From Temnopleurus reevesii (Eukaryota > Echinodermata > Echinoidea > Temnopleuroida > Temnopleuridae): a stretch of DNA of 64,000 nucleotides. The stretch lies in contig BQKZ01000001.1 in NCBI GenBank assembly GCA_036244855.1, forward strand, positions 448,982 through 512,981. The letters run 5' to 3'. Below, piece after piece: positions 12,946-24,200 of the stretch. Position numbers and translations under genes: made by a program. The first letter of the stretch is position 1; each line of letters starts with the position of its first letter. The notes beneath the pieces were generated by a model. The model was not told where the DNA came from. It searched no databases and saw only the letters and a list, made by a program, of their open reading frames with translations.

Positions 12946-13077
12946 AGCAAATTTAAAATTAGATAGAACTGGACATCGAGAGATAGTAAAGTAATGAGAG
13001 GACAGATGAGATGGAGTTACAGAGATAGAGGGGAGAGACAGGGGAAGAAGTGGAATAAAAATAGATTTATGCGAGTA
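12946..13077 (+). repeat. Left copy of 132-bp direct repeat across N13141
   Basis: Recurs at 13142-13273 at an offset of 196 with two mismatches and no indels. The right copy begins directly after the N. Confidence 0.85.
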
Positions 13078-13140
13078 TTAAAGCCCCTGTATAGTTTTGG
13101 TAAAGCTTACAGAAGTGTGATTTCGGGGGATATTTACCAT
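13078..13140 (+). mobile_element. Unmatched 63-bp contig-end tail
   Basis: Starts TTAAAGCCCCTGTATAG at the exact end of the left repeat copy and has no counterpart after the right copy. It contains GGTAAAGCTTA near its middle and TATTTACCA at its end, a weak inverted pair resembling words at 14887-14922. It may be the first bases of a DNA-transposon-like insertion present in one haplotype. The family is unknown. Confidence 0.35.
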
Positions 13141-13141
13141 N
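13141..13141. other. Single-N contig join
   Basis: One N between the 63-bp tail and the second copy of the 132-bp repeat, the same arrangement as at 6090 and 44269. Confidence 0.8.
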
Positions 13142-13273
13142 AGCAAATTTAAAATTAGATAGAACTGGACATCGAGAGATAGTAAAGTAATGAGAGGACA
13201 GATGAGATGGAGTTACAGAGATAGAGGGGAGAGACAAGGGAAGAAGTGGAGTAAAAATAGATTTATGCGAGTA
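13142..13273 (+). repeat. Right copy of 132-bp direct repeat across N13141
   Basis: Matches 12946-13077 apart from two substitutions. It then continues into unique sequence at 13274. Confidence 0.85.
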
Positions 13274-13678
13274 AAGGCACAATTTGAATGAAGAAAGATC
13301 TCTAGTAAGCACTCAAAAGTGCAAACACTATACTCCCTTCAGCTGAGCTGCAGAATGGAAGAAATAGAAAACCGAAGTGCAAACAAAGATCATATCCTTC
13401 GATTCAAAGGCAGTCACAGCAAAAGTCAATGCATGGATCCTACCAAGCTCAAAGAGAAGTAGGTCGCTTAATCATGGGGTCATGGAGACTGGGTTCGGAA
13501 TCATCTCTTCTGCACTGACAGCTGAATCAACATTGTGTTTAATAATTCTATTCTATAAAGAGAAAGTTAATATTAGAAATGCCTTTTTACACTATAAATT
13601 AAAAAAAAAAATCAATTGGAATTAAATGAGAGAGACAGAGGGGAAGGGCTGTATGATATGGATGTACAGAGAAAGAGA

Positions 13679-13683
<5 letters not shown>

Positions 13684-13712
<29 letters not shown>
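13684..13712. repeat. (GA)n microsatellite
   Basis: A 29-base uninterrupted GA run, the last strong one of the purine-rich block that began near 9.7 kb. Confidence 0.9.
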
Positions 13713-13714
<2 letters not shown>

Positions 13715-16700
13715 GGAAGGGTGTTGTGAAAGCAAGAAGGAAAGCGTAAAGCCATTGTTTAACATTGTTTTCAGTAAAAAATTCTCAACTGCCAGATCCT
13801 AAAGGTTAGCCTAAAAGGTTGATGGTGCATATAAACTAAACTGGGAAAATATTAGGCTTTAAAATCAACGTTTAGTGCTTGAAACAAGCGAAAATCTAAA
13901 ACGTCGCCTCCATAGGCTTTGTACAGGAATTAATGCGTCATCCTGATGCTTTAATTCAATATACATAGATATCTTGATAGCGCATGAATAACTTTCTTTA
14001 TTTTTGGATCCTCTGTTGATTTTTCATCTATCTGAATTTATTTAGATAGGACTGACAGCTTGGTTTGAGAATTTTTTTAAATTGCGCAACTGCAATGTGT
14101 GACAGTGCCTTTAAGCAAAAAAAAGTAAGAGAAAACTTGGTTAAAACTGACAAATTAGAGTGTAGTTGAGAGAAAGGGAGAAAGAGAAAGAGAGAGAGTT
14201 CCTTCATACACCTACAAAAAAAAAGCAGTTTACTTGATGCAAACATACAAATTACTTTTTTACCTGCAGCGCACAACTGATGGAAAGCCCACTCACTTTC
14301 ACGCTGAATGGTCAAGAATTGATTACTTTTCTCCAAGCAAGCAGTTTCTAGATAAATTGTGATTACATATAGGTGTGAATTCTATCTATAATTCTCATAA
14401 TCAATTTTCTCTAATTAAATACAGACCATAAAAATCTAGCTGAAAAAAAATAATGTATTTTTGTAGCACTTGTCTAAAAATAGAGATTGAAGTATTTGAT
14501 TTCTACCAAACGCTTCTACAGACCACCAAGAAAAAGGATGAAATATTATAATAAACAAATAAAATTACATCCTTTTAAATTAATCACTTTTCAATAAATG
14601 ATTAATATCGTTCAAAAGATATTACAGAATTAGTTTGATTATCCTTAGCAAAATAACAGAATTGATAATGACAACAAACCATTTTTACAATTAGGATGAA
14701 ATAAAATACACATTAATTTGCTTGAAAAAAATTAGAATACTGATCTATTAAAGGGAAAAAACAGCAGAGAAGTTTTACAAGCAACATGGTTTCAAAGAAG
14801 TCGTACAAGAAATATGTGTTCAATGGATTATGCAACTTGAATTGAAAATTCTTTCCATAAGTATAACATTTTTGCGAGTTTACATTGGTAAAGCTTATAT
14901 ATTTGAGGTATTTACCAGATTAATCATTTTCTGCTTTCTTTTTCTTTTATTTGATCAGGAAAAAAACTCTGATTGAACTTTGTATATTACAATACAGATG
15001 AGGATAAATGATTACAAACAGAAAATAGAATCACTCTTCTTGGGCATATTCACTGCAGATCAATTCACTAAATTTGCATAAGCACCAAAGCTGCTAATCT
15101 TCCCAAGGATGTGTGTACCTGTCATACGGCTGTTTCCTCACTTTTTGTATAACAATTTTTAAAAGGGAAGACTATTCCCCCAAAATACATATTTTTTAAC
15201 AGAAGCAGAAAATATTGGTGAGTAGAACAACAAAAACAAGTTTTAGGAAATTTGGACAACCAATAATTTGAAGAAAAAAATAGTAAATCAGTAAAAATTG
15301 TCAGACATGTTGTCAATTTGATGTCATTGGTTCACTACTAACCATTCATTCTTTTAAAATTTATAATAACATATTCATCATTTTGAGAGAAAACTGCAAA
15401 ATTTGTAATTATATAAACATACTAAAAGGATCTACCTATAGATCTATAATGAAATAAAGTCTTGAGGAAATCACATTTATAGCGAAAAAGTGACGTTTTA
15501 TAACATTGACATAAATAATGGTCAATTGTGCAACTATGACATAACCAGTTGTCAATTTGTCTAAATATACAGACATTCAGAACTTTTTAATTATTTGTTC
15601 AATTTTTGTTTGTGCTGTTATTTCAATCTTTCTGCTCCTGTTGAAAAAAAATTACAAATTTTGGGAAGACTGTTATTTTATACTTTTGATAGATATGGGC
15701 ATGGAAAAGGGTTGCTGTGATTATTTATATACAGTACAGTCTGAAAATCTTTGAAAATAAGCTTTCAGCAAAGGAGTGAAATCAGTCTTTCAGGTGAAAT
15801 AATTCTGGTAAAATGCAATAAAAGTTCAATCATGAGGGAACTTTAAATCTTTCATCATTTTATTACTTCACAGCCTCACACCTCATGGGAATTGGTTTCA
15901 ATCTTACTAAGCTTGAATTATCAGAACTTTTCATAGAATTATGGGAAAATTATATTGAGGTATTCAGTTTTCATAGTATACTATGATTACGAATAATGAA
16001 GCTAAAATAAAAACTGATCACATTTGTGTATAAAGAGGACAAATATAGAACTCGTCATGCTCAGGTAATTTCATCCACTCTAATTTACAAATATAACCAT
16101 ATCTACATCACACATATATCCTCCTGATACGAGAACAGCAGTCATCTTATCGGTGTCCTTACCTGTCCTTTTTGTCACCTTATAACAGACGGTGATATTC
16201 ACACGCGATAGATCTGATTGGAACTCCGTAACGCAAACTTAGGAGCTATTATTAGAATCTAATGTGGACACAAGGGGGTATTAATGGCATAGAGATATCA
16301 CATGAGGTGAATGATGAATGAAGATATCCCTGTTGGTACATAAATGTACTAGAATGACTATGGATTAGGGGCTTAAGGCAGCCTAGAAAAGAAAGACCTG
16401 CAGAAAATATTCAATAAGCATATCATGTTGCGTTTCTATTTGGTATTATTTTGAGGCCCGAATTTTAAACTAAATTACATGACTTGAGTGTGTTCAAAAT
16501 CAAACAGCTGTTACATAGAGAGATGGCTATCCTATTATCTTTTTGAATTGGCATGGAATAAAACAGAAATGTCTGACCAAGAAGGTAAATGTAATACTTT
16601 ACAAAGAGAAATAATCTATATCTGATTTAACATAGAACAAAAAATTACTTACAACAAAATTAAAAATACCTTGATCATAATATAATGTTATTTCAGAAAA

Positions 16701-17700
16701 TGGGTATTCAATTTTGTATTTAATACGTAATGCAGGCATCTGTTCAATTTTCTTTTTGCTTCTGTTCTCTGGCAGTCAATAAAATGAATCCATGAGGATG
16801 TTACAGGACCTATAAAATCTTTTGCAATTATTTTTTGTTTGTTTCAATATTAAGTTAAAATGGTGTAAATTTTGAAAAAAAAATTGTAAGACCGGGACAG
16901 GATGCATAAAACAAATAAATCCTGATGAAAGATTCCTTCATTACCTTTTTATCCCCCTAAAACGTCCTCTCTTGAAGTTTCATAGGGGTTAAATTGAAAT
17001 GCAATGCAGTATGTAATAATAAGACAAAAAGCAATGCTGTATTTTATTCATCTGTTCTATTTGATAATCCTGCTGCTTTATGATAAAAGATATCACTTAA
17101 GAGATTGCGCTTGACGTCAATGGTCTAAAAATAGGTCGTCGGGAACGTCTGTAAAGTGTCGGAATAGAGCCATGAAGATGGAATGAAGCCTGATAAGCCT
17201 AATCAAAGATGCAGGAGATTTGTCAAGTGCGTTTGATGAGTGCAAATAGAGACTTGTACCCAACTCAATCTTATATTTATAGAAGATGGGAGGGAGTTAG
17301 AAAGGTGAGACAATCTGACAGTAATCCATCCTCTTCTAAAATTAGAATTTTGAGAGTAAAACTCTTAATATAAACTTAATCTTGATCTTAATAGGTATCG
17401 AATACAGAGAATAAAGAGGAATTTGTTTACCTGGAAAATAAGTTAGGATTTTGTTCTAGAAATACAAAGTTTTACAAAAAACAAGTTAAACAGAATTAAA
17501 CATTTCTAAAATTAGGAAATTCAAAGTTGTGGCAAACAAACTTTTTATAGACGTTTTGCTATGATAAATAATCTTGGCAATGGAAGACATAGAAAGTAAG
17601 ATATAATAAAGCCTCACGCTTGGACATTAATTAATGCTAAGGCAGCACTCGGGGCACTCACAGAAAAGCTAGGGTGTCAGTAAGTTTTTAACGAAACAAA
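13713..17700. other. AT-rich non-coding DNA, no gene seen
   Basis: No gene, RNA or named repeat recognised. A TGACGTCA palindrome lies at 17112-17119, next to a CpG-richer stretch (about 17105-17160). Another CpG-richer patch is at about 16130-16240. Frames of 60-100 codons are AT- or GA-driven. The end of a repeat-like stretch at about 14085-14115 (GACAGTGCCTTTAAG) resembles DNA-transposon termini, but I could not find a partner terminus. Confidence 0.5.
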
Positions 17701-20057
17701 TTCATCATGAATGCTATAAAGAAAAACTATCATAAATTTATTATGAAAAAAATCCCAACTTTAGTAAGCAAAAAAAAAAAAAAATCCTCAGCTCTTTTTA
17801 ACATTATTCCCAACTCTCTCTGTCTCTATCCCCTCTCATTGCCCACTCCTCTTGCACTCTCTGTCCATATGTCAAATCATTGGATAAACCACAAATTATT
17901 CACTCTTGTTACCTCTTACCAATTAGATATATGATTTACCCATAATGGAATTGATTCTGCTTGCTTTCACTTCCACCAACGGTATAATATTAAAATTATT
18001 GGAAGAGACATAGAGTGATTGTATTATGTTTCATCAAACACATCAATCAAACTAAAGCCTGTATGCAACAGGATAACAAAAATTGCAGAAATATAACAAT
18101 TTGACCAAGAAATAAAATAATCCTGAAGAATTTGATACTTAAAGTATGCCGATTTCTACTATATACTTAAACTCCTGTTTAATTTCAAATTTTTACGTTC
18201 CCCTTGTTCATGGAGATAATTATGATACCAAAATGAAAATAAAATAAATGACGAATGTATGACCAATTAATGCAAAGCCCATAAATGCATATCTTCACAT
18301 AAGCTGATTCCAATGCAAATACATGATACGGCATTTAATTAGTGATTTGCATTCATTTAAGGAGTTATGAATACATGTATCAGATAGGTGTAAAACCTCA
18401 CGAGTTATCCTAGTTAATATCAATAAATCAATAAGAAATCTCAGGGAAAATTTCCATAATGACTAGAAAAACCATGTAGAGAAATCAAAGGAAACAAAAG
18501 TTAATATGCCATCTAAATAAGATAAAAACAGGAATAAATAAAAGAACCAACACAAATAGGACAAAGACCTGAGTGTGATTTACCTGGAAATCTAGGGAGT
18601 GCATCTCGTGTAAATATACATGTAAATTAACATGTACTTGAGACTGTCCTGTGCTTTCGAATGTCATTTGAGGTTCACTTCCTTTGGAATATACATGATA
18701 ATCAATTAGATTGTATCCTAAAAATACATTGATCACTACTCTAATTGACATGATACGTGCAGACCAAAAAAATAATCATCTTACAAATAGCATAACTAGG
18801 ATTGATCAGTATGATAGAGAATATCTTTTCTTGGAAAGAGAAACCACCTTACCCTCAGGTTGACCCAACATTAATTTGTCCAGTTTCACTCTCCCCTCAT
18901 TAAGCATCTCATAGAAAGCATTACTAGCATGCTATCCATTCTGCGGTCAGCTGGTAATGATATCAATAGATTTACAACAAATATATGGTTTTGCTATTGA
19001 GATTTCATTTTTAAGCAATGTCCACATACAAATGTTGCTGGGATAGAAGAATTATTCATTCATACATGTATGTATTAAGAAAGACAAAACTTTCACACAC
19101 CTTCAAAGTAATAAAATAAGAATTCTAAAAAACATAATATTAATTTGCAATTTAAGTTTTATCCAATGATAGTCGTATACGTCATGTAGTTTAAAGTTAC
19201 AATACACGACCGACTTTGTTCTGTTGATTAGGTGTGAGAAGGGTGCACTTCAAATGCCAAATGATATTGAGTGAACATATTCAGGGCTCATTTGATAAAC
19301 ATGACTAACATTAATGGCAGGAAAAGAATCATTTAATGATCATACAGAGGTATCACAAGCCATCACATATGGTGCTAATGTTTAATGGCTTAATGTCAAA
19401 ATAGCACATCTTGAGGGGAAAACCAGGGGACTCTTCTGTCTGGTATTCATGCAAATTCTCTTTCAGAGGTCCACAAGGAATGCAATGTCCATGAAACAGG
19501 AGCAGACAAGATAAAACATTAAGTACGAGAGAGAGACCCATCATTTAAAAACAAGTACTATGAACATGTGGCCAGCCACGGGATAATCAATAATGCAAAG
19601 CATCAAGGAGGCACTGTCAAATAACCTTTATTTCTTTCCTTTTCACTGACCAACTTTTAAATCAAATTAGGTTAGAGAACAATGTAAGAGTACTTGACAT
19701 TTAAAGAATGTTCAAGTTACATTGGTGCCTCTTTATTTTCAACATGATGAACACAAATATGAAATAGTACATCAGAACTTACCTTTATCAGTGATTTAAG
19801 AATAGCAGCAATCAAATTACCAAAATCTTTTGGATCATGTAAGAAAAGAGATTGATGTCACTGATCAGCCAAACAATGGGATTCCAAAGGTGCAGAGTTC
19901 TTGCTTCTATATAAATTCAAATAGAAAATGGGAAACACAAAGTGAAGCGTGAGTTTTCTGATCATGAATAATGGTTTTAGACACTCTTCAGCATTGCATA
20001 AAAATGAAAATAATTAATAAGATATCAATTGAATGATTTTTGTGTTGGGTGGATAAA
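17701..20057. other. AT-rich non-coding DNA with a pyrimidine-rich patch
   Basis: Pyrimidine-rich sequence at about 17800-17865 follows a run of 14 or more A. This is the first of several CT-rich plus-strand patches, in contrast to the GA-rich plus strand upstream of 13.7 kb. No gene is supported. Confidence 0.5.
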
Positions 20058-20180
20058 TAATTAAATAATTCTTGCCTTATCCCAACCCGACAATGCCTGA
20101 GATTATTTTCTCAGCTTCTCGGTGAAGCACTGTCAATCAGTGTTTATCCATGTTGGGATAAGGCAAGAATTATTTAATTA
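20058..20180. repeat. Foldback (inverted repeat) with 29-bp perfect arms
   Basis: Arms 20058-20086 and 20152-20180 are exact reverse complements over 29 bases, with a 65-base loop. The loop holds a smaller inverted repeat, CACTG-TCAAT-CAGTG. ATAA occurs on both outer sides (20053-20056 and 20081-20084 relative to the right arm end) and could be a target duplication, though this is weak in AT-rich DNA. It is most likely a small foldback/MITE. A hairpin RNA precursor is possible but has no further support. Confidence 0.7.
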
Positions 20181-21189
20181 ATAAGATGAAACAAAAATGT
20201 GACAATTAAAGTTAAGGATTGAACATTCATAAACAGTGCAGAAGAAATTACTTAGCTGAAATTCACAAGAAAGATCAATCTTTGACCTGCAGGGAATAAT
20301 AATCTCAAATCAAACTACAGAAATATAATAAATACAAGGACATTCATAAATTTATATCTAATTTTCTTATTGTAAAAGATGAGTCACTATGTAATGAGTG
20401 TCTTATTAGAATAAATTATTGGGGGCTGGGGTCATAAAAGAGGGACGCGGAATGAGGAAAACCACCTGTCCTTGGTTGAGGGGTCCATATCTCTAGTGAG
20501 ACATGACCTCATGAATGCTTAATGAGTGGAGGAAGAGTGAATTAAAAGCTTCCATGGGATGCAGATCTCCCTCCCAGAGGAGAGCCTGTGTTTGTGAATA
20601 TTAATGAAACCTTGGTGTAAGTTATCCTCTTGCCCGACAGATGAACTCAACACTCCTAAATCTTCCCATCTTCAGATGTCTGTCTGTCTTTCTTTTTTGT
20701 TTGAACAATCTATTCCACTTCTATTCTGTATTTTTCTTTTTCTCTCCTTTTCTCATCCAGAAGTGTATCAATCAGCACATCTCTCTTAGCCTTTTCACAA
20801 TTCTCTATCATTCCCTTTGTGCCAGGACCCCTCTCCATCTTCTAACTCATCATCCTCCTCTTTGTCCTTGCATAGATTGAAACAAGTGTGAAGAGTTAAT
20901 TAATGAGGCTATGCATGTCTGATTGCTAATCAAAGTGTGGCACCTAAGAAGTGATAAATTCTCTGCTATTCAGATTGAAGTAAAGACAGTTTCTTTGCAG
21001 GACTTATCTTTGACCCCATCATCAAATCTTTGGTTCCACTTCTTTTTCTTTTAATCATTCTTTTAGACTTCTGCTTTTCTTCCCTTTTAAATGAAGATTT
21101 CATCTGAAATAGATATTTTGCTTTTCTTAGTCTAGTCATTTGCATATTCCTAAAGCTACCTTTGTTTTCTTTTGGACCTCCAGGAAGAA
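20181..21189. other. AT-rich DNA with CT-rich patch at 20670-20870
   Basis: Plus-strand pyrimidine bias at 20670-20870 yields phenylalanine/serine/leucine-rich frames in two registers, a composition effect. A GC-richer stretch at about 20425-20600 is unassigned. Confidence 0.5.
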
Positions 21190-21217
21190 CAGAGCCATTG
21201 ATATATCAATGGCTCTG
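21190..21217. repeat. 28-bp perfect palindrome
   Basis: The half-site CAGAGCCATTGATA is followed immediately by its exact reverse complement. There is no spacer, which is unusual for a stable RNA hairpin and more like an inverted duplication junction or a symmetric protein site. No flanking element was identified. Confidence 0.8.
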
Positions 21218-24200
21218 AATGGAGTGCTCCTTCCGTTATTTTAGAATTTGAAACGTTTGTCTCTATGTATTGAATTTTGGTTGTATATATTCATACATAT
21301 TGTTTTCCATGTATTCTGATTATTTTTATGACGGTAAATAAAACCAAACCGAACCAAACCTTGACTAACATTTTGGTGAACGATCAACAATTTTCCATGA
21401 CATGAAGGATACCATGATATCAAATTCTTGCCACTGTAGGTATCTTATTGCTGCCCAAAGAATGGCCATGACTCAGACTGCCCTATCTACAGTTTATCTA
21501 ATCTACTCATTTATCTTTACACCACCGTATCCTAAAGATGTCTCTCTATCTTTTTCTTCCCTTCTGATTGTCTGGTAATGAATAGAAAATGAATCACCTG
21601 CACTTTTACTAAAATGAAGATTGATTATACCAATCACTTTCAATAAGTTAAAAGAGCATTTCAAATATCATTTCATAATTGATTTGTTTATTAGAGTTGA
21701 TGCCATAACTTCCCTCCCATTACTCTACCCCTTCCTCTGTACTTGTCTGATTTTCCTTTTCTTGCTCGAGAGGTTTATATGTGTGTAACTCTTTTTCTTT
21801 TATGTCTAACCTTCACTTTCCTCTCTTTGTCTTGTATAATCTTGATATCTGCAGATTTTAATTCTGCCTCTCACCTTTTCCTACATCTGAAATTTTATTT
21901 TCTCCCCCTGTCACACAAGTTGCTCACTCTCTCGCTCTCTCTCTCTCTCTTTGTCCCTCTTTCTAATTTCCCTTTCTTTCTTCCTCTCTCTGCTTGTGTA
22001 TTGTTTATGTCTCTGTGAATAAGCCACCTCCGCTATTTTGCTCTCATATCTGCTCTTAATACACTGTTATGAAAAGTGACAGGCCTCACCTAGGCAGAGG
22101 GACATGATTATTTCAACATGCATGCAACAACTCAGGAACTTCTGGGAATACGCTTTGAATGTCAAACATGGTGAGGCTCAAATAATTTATTTGCGCAAGT
22201 TAACGTAAAGCAAAGTGTACTCTTGAAGACTCTATGGGTTAAACCTCTGGGGCCTTGCTTTTATATTATCATCAAGCATTCACTGTTTTACCATGGTAAT
22301 GAAAACAGACTGGCTGGAAAGTTAAAGCTTCTTGAAGTTGAAAGTAATCATTCACCCTTTTGATGAATCCATGTTTAAAAGAATCGTTCACGATAATATT
22401 ACAAGCTTCAAATGCCCTTCTAAGCAGCAATGGCATCACAGAATTTCAAAAATGAAAATTTAAACTGATTCTTTTTTTCAATTCAACATTCCATGCTTGA
22501 AAGAATTAACTTAGAATTAATACAATTTAGAGGAAGTAATGGTTGTGAGCAAAATCTACAGTAGAAACAGCAATGAAATTGTAAAAAGTGTTTTCTGGAC
22601 TATTCCAGTGATATTTTGGCATAATGTTAACCTGAAATTAAAGGTTGTAGGAAGAATGGTAGGAAGGACTGTTAAGACAAAATCTGGCAACCCTGTTCAC
22701 AAAAAGACAAAAACAATTTTAAGCCTTTACACCCCTCCCCTCTATGGCACATTTGCAACCACAAAGAAATGCAGACATTATATTCACTTTAATTAACATT
22801 CATTAGAGGAGCTTAATTATTTGGTCATTCATTAGAATGAACAAAGAATGGGCATTTTAATGATGATAATCCATGATAATGTCTTATACAAATCCTATTT
22901 CACAAAATATTAGAAAGAAGCCATGAAGTCATTTGATACTGATGATTTGGATCAGAGTAGTTTCATATCTTCTGTAGATTAGGCATACGTAAATACACAA
23001 TAATATTAGAATATTATCAGTTGAGTTATAGAATTGATACAGAAAAGTATGAATAACAATAGTGTAGAATAAAGACAATAGAGCAATAAAAAAAATGGAA
23101 AATATCATTTATACAAAAAAAAACCTTTAAAATACAAACCAAGGGATAAAGCTTCAACTTTTCAGTAAATCCTATGATATTGCAAAGCAGATTCACATCT
23201 AATGTAGATTAGACACTGAAGTAACACAGGACTATTTTGAAAATATATCAAACTGATTGCTTTATTTTGTATCATGTATGGATGAGAATACTTCAATGTT
23301 TGGATGCAAATAGATGTAAAGCTCATTCAAGAGTTGGAGTCAAATTAGAAGGGAGAACTGGAATCCATTTCAGACAAAAGTTGAAAATAGTCTTTTTTTT
23401 TTTTTGTGCTTTGGCTGGAGTTTTTGCAAAGACGTGAAAAGGCTGGTACATAAGTGAAAGGACATGCACATCTTGATAACCAGTTCTTGCTCTGCTTATG
23501 TTGAGAACATAATGTCTTTGGAAGGCCTCCTATATAATGAGTGATAAGTAAGTTGTACAATCTGACATGTATTAGCTGACAGACACAGTTGCCTGTGGGC
23601 TAAAATCTGCCTTTAAGCACATTCCCTCGTTGTTCATATTCATCACATGATTGCTTCCTTGATACCATCTAAGTTGCTAAGGGCTTTACAAAAAAATAAT
23701 AGTTTTTTTATTTGCTCATTGACCCTAAAGGAGAAAATAGATCATTGTGACACTGTTTACAACCATACTGAAGACATTTTGGTGTAAATGTAGATATATC
23801 TAAAAAGATTGCAAATTATATATTTTGTTTAGGCTTCATTCATCTGCCATAAAAATCACATATTAGTATACCTTATGTTCACATGCCTAACAATATTAGC
23901 CTCATATATTACAGCTTGATAAAGGAATATAACACAAGTTATCTTGAACTTAGGATATGGGGATTTATCTTACCATTGAGATATTTGAAAAATATATAAA
24001 ATATGAAAAAAATGCTAATAGGCATACACAAGGTTATGAATATGTTACTTGAAGTTACACAAACAAAAAAGTAAATAAAAGAAATCTTCTTATGACAATG
24101 CAAAAAGTCAGGGGTAATCACAACTGTTCAAACAAAAACTTTGGCACAGAAAAATCAGAGCTATCTAGGCAAAGGTCATCCACATATTTGTAGAACTAAC

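Noticed and set aside
20058..20180. piggyBac-type element because TTAA lies in the arms
   Set aside because: The TTAA words are inside the inverted arms and not outside them, and the termini lack the usual C-rich start.
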